Origin: Gammaproteobacteria bacterium
GTDB taxonomy: Bacteria > Pseudomonadota > Gammaproteobacteria > Steroidobacterales > Steroidobacteraceae
Length of the DNA: 49,079 nucleotides
Assembly (NCBI GenBank): GCA_028293805.1
Contig: JAQGOC010000030.1
Location: forward strand, 1 to 49,079
Reading direction: 5' to 3'
Part shown: one piece after another, positions 35,743 through 43,279 of the stretch
Layout of the letters: each line of letters begins with the position of its first letter
Position numbering within the stretch: the stretch's first letter is position 1
Program-made: the position numbers and the translations under genes
The notes under the pieces: model-generated
The model's database searches: none
Told to the model about the DNA's origin: nothing
What the model saw: only the letters and a program-made list of their open reading frames with translations

Positions 35743-36675
35743 TGACGTGCCGTCCGCCGGCCGCGCGCCCTCGCCACGACGTGCCTCGATGAAGATCCGG
35801 GTCATCGACGGATACCGCTCACGGATGGCCTTTTCGAGGCGCTCGACGGCGGCGATCTGCTCTTCCGCCGAGATGTTCTGTTTGAACACCACCTCCAGGT
35901 TGAGAAGGATTTCGAACGGCGACAGGTGCATCGTAAGCGGTGTGCGGCACTTATGGACCGCCGGATCGGCTGCGACCAGCCTGCAGATGTCGTCCACGAC
36001 TTCCGGGTTCGTGCTCTCGCCGATCAGCAGTCCGCGCGTTTCATACACCAGGGTGAGCGCAACCAGCGCAAGTATGATGCCGATGACGACGGAGGCCGCG
36101 CCGTCGAAGTAGGGATTCTGGAAGCGGTGACCGAAGTAGATGCCCAGAAAAGCGACGACCAGGCCCAGCAGCGCGGCGAGATCCTCGAAGAAAGTCGAAA
36201 ACACGGAAGGGTCCTTGCTCCGATGGACCCGGAGCCAGAACGCCGCCGGCCCGCGCCGGCTGAGAAGCTCGCGGATGGCGACGCTGAACGAGATTGACTC
36301 GAACACGCTGGCGATCGCGAGCACCACGTAGGCCCAAAACGGATTCTCCAGCGGCCGGGGATACAGCAGGTGCCAGACGCCCTCGAACAGCGCCATGCCG
36401 CCGCCGACGCCGAACAGCAGAATCGCAACGATGAGGCCCCAGAAATACAGCTCCTTGCCATGCCCGAACGGATGCGTTTCATCGGGCGGACGCTGACTGC
36501 GGTGCAGCCCCAGCAACAACAGCAGCTGATTGCTGGTGTCGATGACCGAGTGAATGGCCTCGGATAGCATCGCCGAGCTGCCGGTCGCGGCCGCAGCCAG
36601 GAATTTGGTCGCGGCTATCCCCAGATTCGCAGCCATTGCGGCGTATACAACCTTGGTGGAGCGGGAAGGCGGCAT
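35659..36675 (-). CDS. cation diffusion facilitator family transporter
   Basis: 338 aa. Exports divalent metal (Zn, Fe, Mn or Co) in exchange for protons. About six membrane helices fill residues 10-220, starting VVYAAMAANLGIAATKFLAA. The first metal motif is SEAIHSVIDT, followed by the loop HPFGHGKELYFWG. The second helix pair carries FFEDLAALLGLVVAFLG, where Glu-Asp replaces the His/Asp-xxx-Asp of YiiP. The C-terminal cytoplasmic domain (about 225-310, HLSPFEILLNLEVVF) has the usual ferredoxin-like fold. Metal choice cannot be read with confidence. The C-terminal 28 codons overlap priA on the other strand, an unusually long coding overlap. Confidence 0.92.
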   Translation of the reverse strand: MPPSRSTKVVYAAMAANLGIAATKFLAAAATGSSAMLSEAIHSVIDTSNQLLLLLGLHRSQRPPDETHPFGHGKELYFWGLIVAILLFGVGGGMALFEGVWHLLYPRPLENPFWAYVVLAIASVFESISFSVAIRELLSRRGPAAFWLRVHRSKDPSVFSTFFEDLAALLGLVVAFLGIYFGHRFQNPYFDGAASVVIGIILALVALTLVYETRGLLIGESTNPEVVDDICRLVAADPAVHKCRTPLTMHLSPFEILLNLEVVFKQNISAEEQIAAVERLEKAIRERYPSMTRIFIEARRGEGARPADGTSSEQLDRIHVERPAHAPGALELLDRGKP

Positions 36676-36784
36676 CGTGGCAAGATGCTCCTGGAAGAAC
36701 TAAAGACCCGCTATCACGCAAGTAGCATGCCGCAACGCCAACGTTGCCTGGGCATTCACCGCGGCGGTTCTGTTCCCCGGCGCC

Positions 36785-37366
36785 CTAGTCCCCGACCCGG
36801 ATCACCAGCGCATCGACGTCAGCCGCCTGCAACTGCTTGCGAAGCTTGTTGAGATCGTCGAGCTTGGTGATGGGTCCGATGCGTACCCGATGCCAGACAT
36901 CGGTGTCGACCGCGACCCGCTGGACCTTGGCGTCGATTCCTTGTAGCGAGAGCTGGGCTCGCACGCGCTCGGCGTCCGCCTCATTGCGATATGACCCCGC
37001 TTGCAGGACGTAGACACCCGGCCGCTCTATCTTCGCGGTGGCCGGCAGATCGCGCTTGACGTCTTTCTCCTTCTCCGGCACTACCACTTCGAAATTCGGC
37101 AGCATCTGGTAGAAGTCGTACTTTTCGGACGTTTGCCCCGTGCGCGCCGCGGCCGCTTCCGTCTCGGCCGGCGCGGCGCGGTGCGGATCGGGATGGGGAG
37201 CCTCCGCACCTTCATGGGCAGTCTGGCGCTTGCCGCCCATGTAGACGAACGAGGCGCTCGCCAGGACCACACCGACCAGCGTGCCGGCCCCGAACTCACG
37301 CAAGCGCCCGAATTCCAGCGGGCGCCGGTGGTTGGTCTTGTAGTCGCGGTGGGTCAGTCGTGCCAT
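36785..37366 (-). CDS. SPOR-domain protein (FtsN-like)
   Basis: 193 aa, with a short basic cytoplasmic start (DYKTNHRRPLEFGRLREF), one transmembrane helix at about residues 25-43 (GAGTLVGVVLASASFVYMG), a Pro/Glu-rich linker, YDFYQMLPNFEVVVPEKE, and a C-terminal SPOR domain (about 115-190: GVYVLQAGSYRNEADAERV, HRVRIGPITKLDDLNKLRK). SPOR domains bind septal peptidoglycan lacking stem peptides. The order argS then SPOR protein matches the argS-ftsN arrangement of many gammaproteobacteria, so a cell-division role is likely. The start follows the argS stop by 16 bp. Confidence 0.93.
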   Translation of the reverse strand: MARLTHRDYKTNHRRPLEFGRLREFGAGTLVGVVLASASFVYMGGKRQTAHEGAEAPHPDPHRAAPAETEAAAARTGQTSEKYDFYQMLPNFEVVVPEKEKDVKRDLPATAKIERPGVYVLQAGSYRNEADAERVRAQLSLQGIDAKVQRVAVDTDVWHRVRIGPITKLDDLNKLRKQLQAADVDALVIRVGD

Positions 37367-37382
37367 AAGTTACTGCAGGAGC

Positions 37383-39140
37383 TCACATGCTTTCCGGCGC
37401 GGAGACGCCCAGCAGCGTGAGACCGTTGCGAAGGACCTGCTGAACGCCTAGCACCAGGGCGAGTCGCGCGTTGCGTAGCTTTGCGTCGCTTACGATGAAC
37501 TGCTCTGCGTTGTAGTACGTGTGGAGGGCATTCGCAAGCTCGCGCAGATAATGAACCAGCGTGTGTGGCGCACGGTTTACCGCCGCCTGCTCGAGCGCCT
37601 CCGGGTAGCGAGCCAGCGAGTTGAGCACTGCCTGCTCCTGACTGCCGACGAGGAGCCCGGTGCTCGCCAGTCCCTCGGCGCGGTCGAAGCGCAGTTCGCG
37701 AGCGGCGAGCTGCTTCATGACACTCGCGACGCGCGCGTGCGCATATTGGATGTAATACACCGGATTCTCGTTGGTCCGCGATTTGGCGAGCTCCAGATCG
37801 AAATCGAGCGGCTGGTCGTGGCTGCGCATCAGATAGAAGAAGCGGCAGGCATCGTTGCCTACTTCCTCGCGCAATTGGCGCAGCGTCACGAACTGCGCCT
37901 CCCGCTTGCCCATCGCGATCTTCTCGCCGCCACGGAACAGGCTCACGAACTGGATCAGGTTCACCTCGAGACAGTCGCCCGGCTCGCCCATTGCCATGAG
38001 CCCGGCGCGCACCCGCGCGATGTATCCATGATGATCCGCGCCGAGCACGTCGATCAGGCGCTCGAACCCCAGTTCGCGTTTTTCGAGGTGATATGCGATA
38101 TCCGAAGCGAAGTACGTCTTCTGTCCGTTCTCGCGCACGACCACGCGATCCTTTTCATCGCCGAACTCGGTCGCGCGGAACCAGACGGCTCCCTCCTGCC
38201 GATAAAGGCGGCCTTGCGCCTCCAGCCGCGCGAGCGCGCGGTCAATTGCCCCGCTATCGCCGAGGGCCCGTTCCGAATACCACCGGTCGAACTCGACGCC
38301 GAACTGTGCGAGGTCCTCGCGAATGTCCGCGAGCATCTCGGCGAGCGAGAGCTCGAGCACTTCCCGGAATCCGTCGGCGCCGATCAGCTCGCGTGCGCGG
38401 CTCATGAGCGCATCGATATACGCTTCTTTATCTCCCACCGGCGCGTCGGTCGGCAGGTTCGCCAGAACGACCGCCGCCGGCCGCCGCAGCTGCTCCCCGA
38501 CTTTCGCGTGCAGCTTCTGCGCCAACGGCCGGACGTAGTCGCCCCGATAACCGTTCGCCGGAAACGGCAGCTCTTCGCCGCAGATCTCGAGGTATCGTAG
38601 CCAGGTGCTCGCCGCGAGGATGTCCATCTGGCGCCCGGCGTCGTTGATGTAATACTCGCGCGCTATGTTGAAACCAACAGCGCCAAGGATGTTGGCAAGC
38701 GTCGCGCCATACGCCGCCTGCCGCCCGTGACCGACATGCAGCGGTCCGGTCGGGTTCGCGGAGACATACTCCAGCATGACTCGCTGTCCCTGCCCGAGGG
38801 TGCTGCGCCCATAGCGCTCACCCAGCTCGTGAATCGTCGCGAGCTCCTGGGAGTAAGCGTTCGAGGTCAGAAAGAAGTTGATGAAGCCCGCGCCCGCCAC
38901 TTCCGTACGCGCCACGAGAGGATTGGCCGGCAGCGCGGCCACGATGGCCTCTGCGAGCTCACGCGGTTTGCGTCGAGCGCCCTTTGCCAGGCGCAGGGCC
39001 ACATTCGTGGCGAAATCGCCATGCTGCGTGTCGCGCGTCCGCTCGATCACGATCGCCGACGGGGCGGGCGCTTCAGGGAGGAGGCCTCCCGGAAGATTGT
39101 TCAGGGCGGCCAGCACGAGCTGCTCGAGTTGCTGCTTCAA
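37383..39140 (-). CDS. argS: arginyl-tRNA synthetase
   Basis: Charges tRNA-Arg with arginine. 585 aa, as expected. Class I signatures: NPTGPLHVGHGRQAAYG (HIGH variant) and GEKIAMGKR in place of KMSKR, which is a normal ArgS feature. ArgS N-domain (HGDFATNVALRLAK) and the C-terminal anticodon-binding helices (YAHARVASVMKQLAA, LREL.NALHTYYN) are present. The start is TTG at 39138-39140; no ATG or GTG fits the family N-terminus (KQQLEQLVLAALN). A TTG start on an essential gene suggests modest initiation. Its promoter must lie in the remnant region just upstream (39141-39220). Confidence 0.97.
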   Translation of the reverse strand: MKQQLEQLVLAALNNLPGGLLPEAPAPSAIVIERTRDTQHGDFATNVALRLAKGARRKPRELAEAIVAALPANPLVARTEVAGAGFINFFLTSNAYSQELATIHELGERYGRSTLGQGQRVMLEYVSANPTGPLHVGHGRQAAYGATLANILGAVGFNIAREYYINDAGRQMDILAASTWLRYLEICGEELPFPANGYRGDYVRPLAQKLHAKVGEQLRRPAAVVLANLPTDAPVGDKEAYIDALMSRARELIGADGFREVLELSLAEMLADIREDLAQFGVEFDRWYSERALGDSGAIDRALARLEAQGRLYRQEGAVWFRATEFGDEKDRVVVRENGQKTYFASDIAYHLEKRELGFERLIDVLGADHHGYIARVRAGLMAMGEPGDCLEVNLIQFVSLFRGGEKIAMGKREAQFVTLRQLREEVGNDACRFFYLMRSHDQPLDFDLELAKSRTNENPVYYIQYAHARVASVMKQLAARELRFDRAEGLASTGLLVGSQEQAVLNSLARYPEALEQAAVNRAPHTLVHYLRELANALHTYYNAEQFIVSDAKLRNARLALVLGVQQVLRNGLTLLGVSAPESM

Positions 39141-39219
39141 TGGGATGACATTTCCGGCGATGGAAGGCGCCGAAGTTTACCGGAAGCGCCTTTCGGGGTT
39201 CGCAAAATGCGCGCAGACG

Positions 39220-39658
39220 CTATCCGACGAGAGCCAGGCGCCGCTGCTCCCGGGCGGCCTCGGGCCGCCGCAGCGGAATGTCGTACGTGACCTTTGCCCC
39301 ATACGCTTCAGGCGCTTGCGGGTCGTGCCGTAGCTTGTCGAACACCAGCAGCCGCGTGCCCAGCTCGAAGCCTTCCTTCAGATCGTGCGTGACCAGAAGA
39401 TGGTCATGGCATTGGCGGCCCAAAGGTCGAGGATAAGCTTGTGCATATCCGCGGTGACCCCCGGATCGAGCGCCCCGAACGGCTCATCGAGAAGCAGGAT
39501 GCGCGGCTCGCAGATGATCGACTGGGCGATGGAGAGCTTCTGCTGCATGCCCCCGGAGAGCTGGGCCGGATAACGGTCCCGGGCGCGGCCAGACCCGCCG
39601 CCTCCAGGAACCGCCCGGCCGCAACGATGCCACGATCCGGGTCCGGCTCCGGCGACAC
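39220..39658 (-). pseudogene. decayed ABC transporter ATP-binding protein (nitrate/sulfonate/urea type)
   Basis: Three frames must be joined to read it. The order is DRGIVAAGRFLEAAGLA, then (shift near 39583-39592) RYPAQLSGGMQQKLSIAQS with LLLDEPFGALDPGVTADMHK, then (shift near 39396-39404) VTHDLKEGFELGTRLLVFDK to YDIPLRR and a stop at 39220. Signature, Walker B and H-loop motifs survive, but Walker A and the first half of the protein are absent, and nothing like them lies further upstream. The C-terminal HDLKEGF...HDPQAPEAYG stretch is typical of ATPases paired with nitrate/taurine/urea-type permeases. No permease or binding protein is nearby. It is therefore a relic, not a working gene. Confidence 0.85.
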
Positions 39659-39811
39659 CGGCTCTCAGGCGATCAGCAGCCGCGCCGGAAAGGCTGCTCC
39701 AACCCGAGCAGGCAGACTACCTGCCCGGCAGTCCTGCGCATCGTCCCTGCCTGGCTCGATTCATAAGCGACCGCTTTGCGCAGTTGGAGACGCCACTTGG
39801 CGTGACTGAGC

Positions 39812-40342
39812 TCACTTCAGCTTGCCTTGCACCTTCTGCAATCCCGCAATGGCGCAGGCTTCGTCCTTCTCGCTACCCTTCGCGCCCCCGACACCGATTG
39901 CGCCGATAACGTCATCGCCCAGTTTGATGAGTATGCCGCCCGCGCGGGTATTGTAATTCGCGTTTGCGGCGATCTTCTGCGCCAGGGCCGTGTCGGTCTG
40001 GATCCTATCGCCCAGCTCGCTGGTGGCCGCGCCGAACGCGAGGGCGGTGAGGGCCTTGTTGGTGCTCGACTGCACGCCACGCGTCGAAGCTCCATCGGTG
40101 GCCAGCACCACCTTGAATACTCCGGCCGAATCGACCACGGTCACCCCGACCTTCTGGTCCAGCCCCCGGCACGCTTCGACGGCCTTCTCCGCCGCCTCCA
40201 GTGCAAGTTCCAATGCGGGCCCGCGAGCTGCCGGCTGCTGCGCTTGCGCGGCAGTGGCACTGGGCGGACCCGGCGGGGCCTGTGCAAGGGCGAGCGGCGT
40301 CGCGATACAACTCGCTACCCACAGATGAGTCGTCTTGTTCAC
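39812..40342 (-). CDS. GlcG/HbpS-family haem-binding-like protein, exported
   Basis: 176 aa from GTG 40340-40342, with GGAGAG upstream. A signal peptide (TTHLWVASCIATPLALA) and a Pro/Ala/Gln-rich spacer precede the GlcG/HbpS domain (about 45-175): ALEAAEKAVEACRGL, VGVTVVDSAGVFKVVLATDGA, TNKALTALAFGAATSELGD, ILIKLGDDVIGAIGVGGA, DEACAIAGLQK. Family members bind haem or small cofactors; exported ones occur with redox or receptor genes. It follows the TonB receptor by 55 bp and probably shares its transcript, suggesting a periplasmic binding or sensing step for what the receptor takes up. Confidence 0.9.
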   Translation of the reverse strand: MNKTTHLWVASCIATPLALAQAPPGPPSATAAQAQQPAARGPALELALEAAEKAVEACRGLDQKVGVTVVDSAGVFKVVLATDGASTRGVQSSTNKALTALAFGAATSELGDRIQTDTALAQKIAANANYNTRAGGILIKLGDDVIGAIGVGGAKGSEKDEACAIAGLQKVQGKLK

Positions 40343-40397
40343 CGGATGCTCTCCAAAGTAGGGCCGCCAGGCGCGGCTTCGAATTCGAATCGAAAGG

Positions 40398-42995
40398 CTA
40401 GAGGTTCACGTGCAGCACCACTGCGACCCAGCGTGGGTCGCCGATACCGTCATAACCGACCGACCCATCCGTACCTAACGTCACGCTGGTCGTATAGCGT
40501 TTGTTGAATACGTTCTTCGACACGAAGTCCACCTCGACCTTTTCGTTCGGTGAGAGCACGCCCAGGCCCACGTCAGTGACGCCATACGCGCCCTGGATTC
40601 CGTATCGTGAAAGGTTGTTGTCGAAGTTCTGCTTGCTGCGAAATACATTGCTCGCCCAGGCATGGCCCACGAAGCCCCCATGCACCGGTTGCCGGTAATC
40701 CAAGCCCAGGTTCGAGGTGTAGCGGGGTGCCGCCACGATCTGCTTTCCCGTGTTGTTGCAGACGGTGGTGCTCGATTTGACATTCAGCTCCGCCGGGCAG
40801 GTGGCCGTGTGCCAGTCCGTATAGATCGCGTTGTTGTAAGTGGCGCCGAACGTGAAACTCAGATGCTGCGTCAGGGCGAGCACCCCTTCGAGCTCGACGC
40901 CCCGGGCGCGGATTTCCGGAATGTTGCCGAGGACCGACTGGTAATAGAGCGTGCCGTCGTTCTTCACGGCCGTCGTGGCCGGATCGAAGAGGCTCGTCGT
41001 CTGCTGGTAGTCCCTGACTCTCGTCTGGAAAAGATTCACGTTCAGCTCCAACCGCTTGTCCAGCAGCAGACTTTTTATGCCGAGCTCGAAATCCAGAACC
41101 TTCTCCGGCTGCACATTCAAGGGACCGCCACTGCTGCTGAATTGCACCGATCCTGATTTCTGACCCGCCGCGGCGGAGCCGTACAGCATGACGCCCTCCG
41201 TCAGCTTGTAGGTCGGGCTCGCCAGCCACGATAGCGCGTAAGCCTTGATCGGTGTGCCTTCGACGGTGGAATAGGTGGTGCCCACGGTCGTCGCGCGGAT
41301 GTTGTTCGCCGAAGCGATCTGCTGCGCGGTGGCGCCCAAGCTGTTACCCAGCGCGGTCAGACTGTTCAGCGGCGATCCGTCGATGAAGGTTGCGGCCTTG
41401 CTGGACGTATTGGTCTTGTCCTCGTACGTTTCCCGCAGCCCCAATGTGAGCGTGGCGCGATCCGTGAAATGCCAGTTGGCCTGCCCGAACGCGGCGTAGC
41501 TGCGGGTGTCCGGCGTAATGGTGTTCTTGAGGTAGACGCGATTCAGCGAAGCCTGCAGCAGCTGGTCGCCGGCGCCCGACCCGTACAGCACGTTGTAGTC
41601 CCCGTTCCTGGCGGAGTACGCGCCCGAATCCGCTCCATACAGGGTGCGGCCGATCGAAGTGAGCGAGCTGTGCAGGAAGAACAGGCCCGCCTGGTAGTCG
41701 AAGCGCTCGCTCACCGTGTGTGTGAGGCGAAATTCATGCGACTGTTGGCTGGCATCGATGAAGGTGCCGGTGCGGCCGGTATCGAATTTGGTCTGGTCCG
41801 CATCGTTCTTCGCATCGAAGCCATAGCTGCGGGCGGCGCTGATCAGCGTCAGGGTCACAGAGCCCAGCGTCCAGTTGAGGTCGGCGCTCACGCCTTGATT
41901 GCGGGTGAACACCGGCACGTTGAGATTCAGATCCTCCGCGCTCCAGGAGCCCACGATAGGCACATACCCGCCGAACCAGGCACGATTGAAAATGCTGGTG
42001 TAAGTGTTGGTCCCGGTATTCTGCTGCTGTACCGCGGCCGCCGTCGCGGGGACGCCGGTGCCGCCGGGAGTGGTGACTCGCGAGGTGTGCGCGGGATCGT
42101 CCCAGCGAGTGAGAACGGCGACGACGGGTTTCGTGTTGCTGCGCTCGTTGCTCTCGGCAAAGTCGGCGTTCACTCGAGCGGTAAAGCCGGCTGCGGGTGT
42201 GAACAGCAACTGCAGGCGGCCGCCGGAGCGATTCTTCTCGTTGGTCGTACCCCCTTCGGTATTGACGTTCGTGATGTAGCCGTCCTGCTTGTCCACGAAA
42301 GCCGAAGCACGGTAGGCGACCAGGCCGTCGATGAGGGCGGCGCTGTAGGAGGCATTGCTCGAGCGTGTGTTGCGTTCTCCAATCGTGAAAGTGCCGCTGC
42401 CCTCGGGCTGGAACGTTGGCGACTTGCTCACGAAGTTGAGCGCGCCGATGGTGGTGTTCTTGCCGAGCAACGTTCCCTGCGGACCGCGCAGGACCTCGAT
42501 GCGATCCAGATCGGTGAAGTCCTGGTACGTCATGCCCGGGTGAGTGAGATACACACCGTCGACGAGCACGCCCATCGATGCCTCCAGCGCATCGTTGCCC
42601 GCGGACTTGCCAATGCCGCGCAGCGAGATGCCGGTTCTGCGCGAATTAGGGGTGGTCGCTTCCAGTCCCGGCGCCTTCTGCGTCAGGTCCTGAATGCTGA
42701 GAGTGCCGTCGCGGACGAGCGCCTGCGAACCGATGACCGAAATCGGGATCGGCACATCCTGAGAGGACTCCTCGCGGTTACGGGACGTGACCAGGACCTC
42801 GCTGATGCCTGCATCGGCATCGGCGCCAGCCGAGTCGGCAGCAGCGGCATCAGGAGCCGCCGAGACGGCGTCAGGAGCAGCGGCGGCTGCCACCGGCAAC
42901 GCACCTGCCATGCCGCTGCCACCGAGGATTGCGAGACCAAAAATTTCCCAATGCGGTTTGCCGTGGAATGCGCGCTGCGCCTGCCTGGATTTCAT
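40398..42995 (-). CDS. TonB-dependent outer-membrane receptor
   Basis: 865 aa. The N-terminal signal region is long and alanine-rich. A plug domain spans about residues 65-190: the TonB-box-like ISEVLVTSRNREESSQDVP, IRG-type GISLRGIGKS, VDGVYLTHPGMTYQDF, and DRIEVLRGPQGTLLGKNT. The 22-strand barrel follows, ending in WVAVVLHVNL (terminal Leu instead of the usual Phe). The family, with the VTSRNREES...P motif, is the type expanded in Sphingomonads and Xanthomonad relatives and takes up plant, steroid or siderophore-like compounds. The substrate is not readable. A sigma-54-like promoter lies upstream. Likely cotranscribed with the GlcG-like gene. Confidence 0.95.
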   Translation of the reverse strand: MKSRQAQRAFHGKPHWEIFGLAILGGSGMAGALPVAAAAAPDAVSAAPDAAAADSAGADADAGISEVLVTSRNREESSQDVPIPISVIGSQALVRDGTLSIQDLTQKAPGLEATTPNSRRTGISLRGIGKSAGNDALEASMGVLVDGVYLTHPGMTYQDFTDLDRIEVLRGPQGTLLGKNTTIGALNFVSKSPTFQPEGSGTFTIGERNTRSSNASYSAALIDGLVAYRASAFVDKQDGYITNVNTEGGTTNEKNRSGGRLQLLFTPAAGFTARVNADFAESNERSNTKPVVAVLTRWDDPAHTSRVTTPGGTGVPATAAAVQQQNTGTNTYTSIFNRAWFGGYVPIVGSWSAEDLNLNVPVFTRNQGVSADLNWTLGSVTLTLISAARSYGFDAKNDADQTKFDTGRTGTFIDASQQSHEFRLTHTVSERFDYQAGLFFLHSSLTSIGRTLYGADSGAYSARNGDYNVLYGSGAGDQLLQASLNRVYLKNTITPDTRSYAAFGQANWHFTDRATLTLGLRETYEDKTNTSSKAATFIDGSPLNSLTALGNSLGATAQQIASANNIRATTVGTTYSTVEGTPIKAYALSWLASPTYKLTEGVMLYGSAAAGQKSGSVQFSSSGGPLNVQPEKVLDFELGIKSLLLDKRLELNVNLFQTRVRDYQQTTSLFDPATTAVKNDGTLYYQSVLGNIPEIRARGVELEGVLALTQHLSFTFGATYNNAIYTDWHTATCPAELNVKSSTTVCNNTGKQIVAAPRYTSNLGLDYRQPVHGGFVGHAWASNVFRSKQNFDNNLSRYGIQGAYGVTDVGLGVLSPNEKVEVDFVSKNVFNKRYTTSVTLGTDGSVGYDGIGDPRWVAVVLHVNL

Positions 42996-43039
42996 CGATG
43001 CTCTTGTCGCGAAGACTAAAACGAATTCGCGTCAACCAG

Positions 43040-43056
43040 AGCACGGCCTGTGCCAA
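43040..43056 (-). promoter_or_regulatory. candidate sigma-54 (RpoN) promoter of the TonB receptor gene
   Basis: On the minus strand, TTGGCAC, five bases, then GTGCT: the GG and GC pairs are exactly ten bases apart, and 11-12 positions fit the -24/-12 consensus (one mismatch in TTGC). Transcription would begin near 43030, about 35 bases before the ATG at 42995. Confidence 0.45.
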
Positions 43057-43279
43057 TTCCCGCAAAGGCGCTGCCGGATGGCGCCAAAACAGCGTTAGCA
43101 CCCGGAATCCATTGGGAAATTAATGAGCGCGGGCGCGGCGTCGCGCCAGCCGCCACAGGTGTGGCGCTTCAGCCGCTGTTGCGGCAGCAGCAGCTGTCAA
43201 CTGGACTGCTGGTTGCGAAACACCGCCCACGGCGGCGGTGCTGCGCGCACCTGGGGTCCAACATGGCTGCGCGTCTCGA

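Noticed and set aside
41469..43019. A 516-codon open frame on the plus strand opposite the TonB receptor
   Set aside because: Same reason: it mirrors a clear receptor gene and shows no domain, start signal or conserved motif.
43040..43056. NtrX of this window as activator of the sigma-54-like promoter
   Set aside because: Its AAA+ domain lacks GAFTGA and has altered Walker residues, so it should not activate sigma-54 polymerase.
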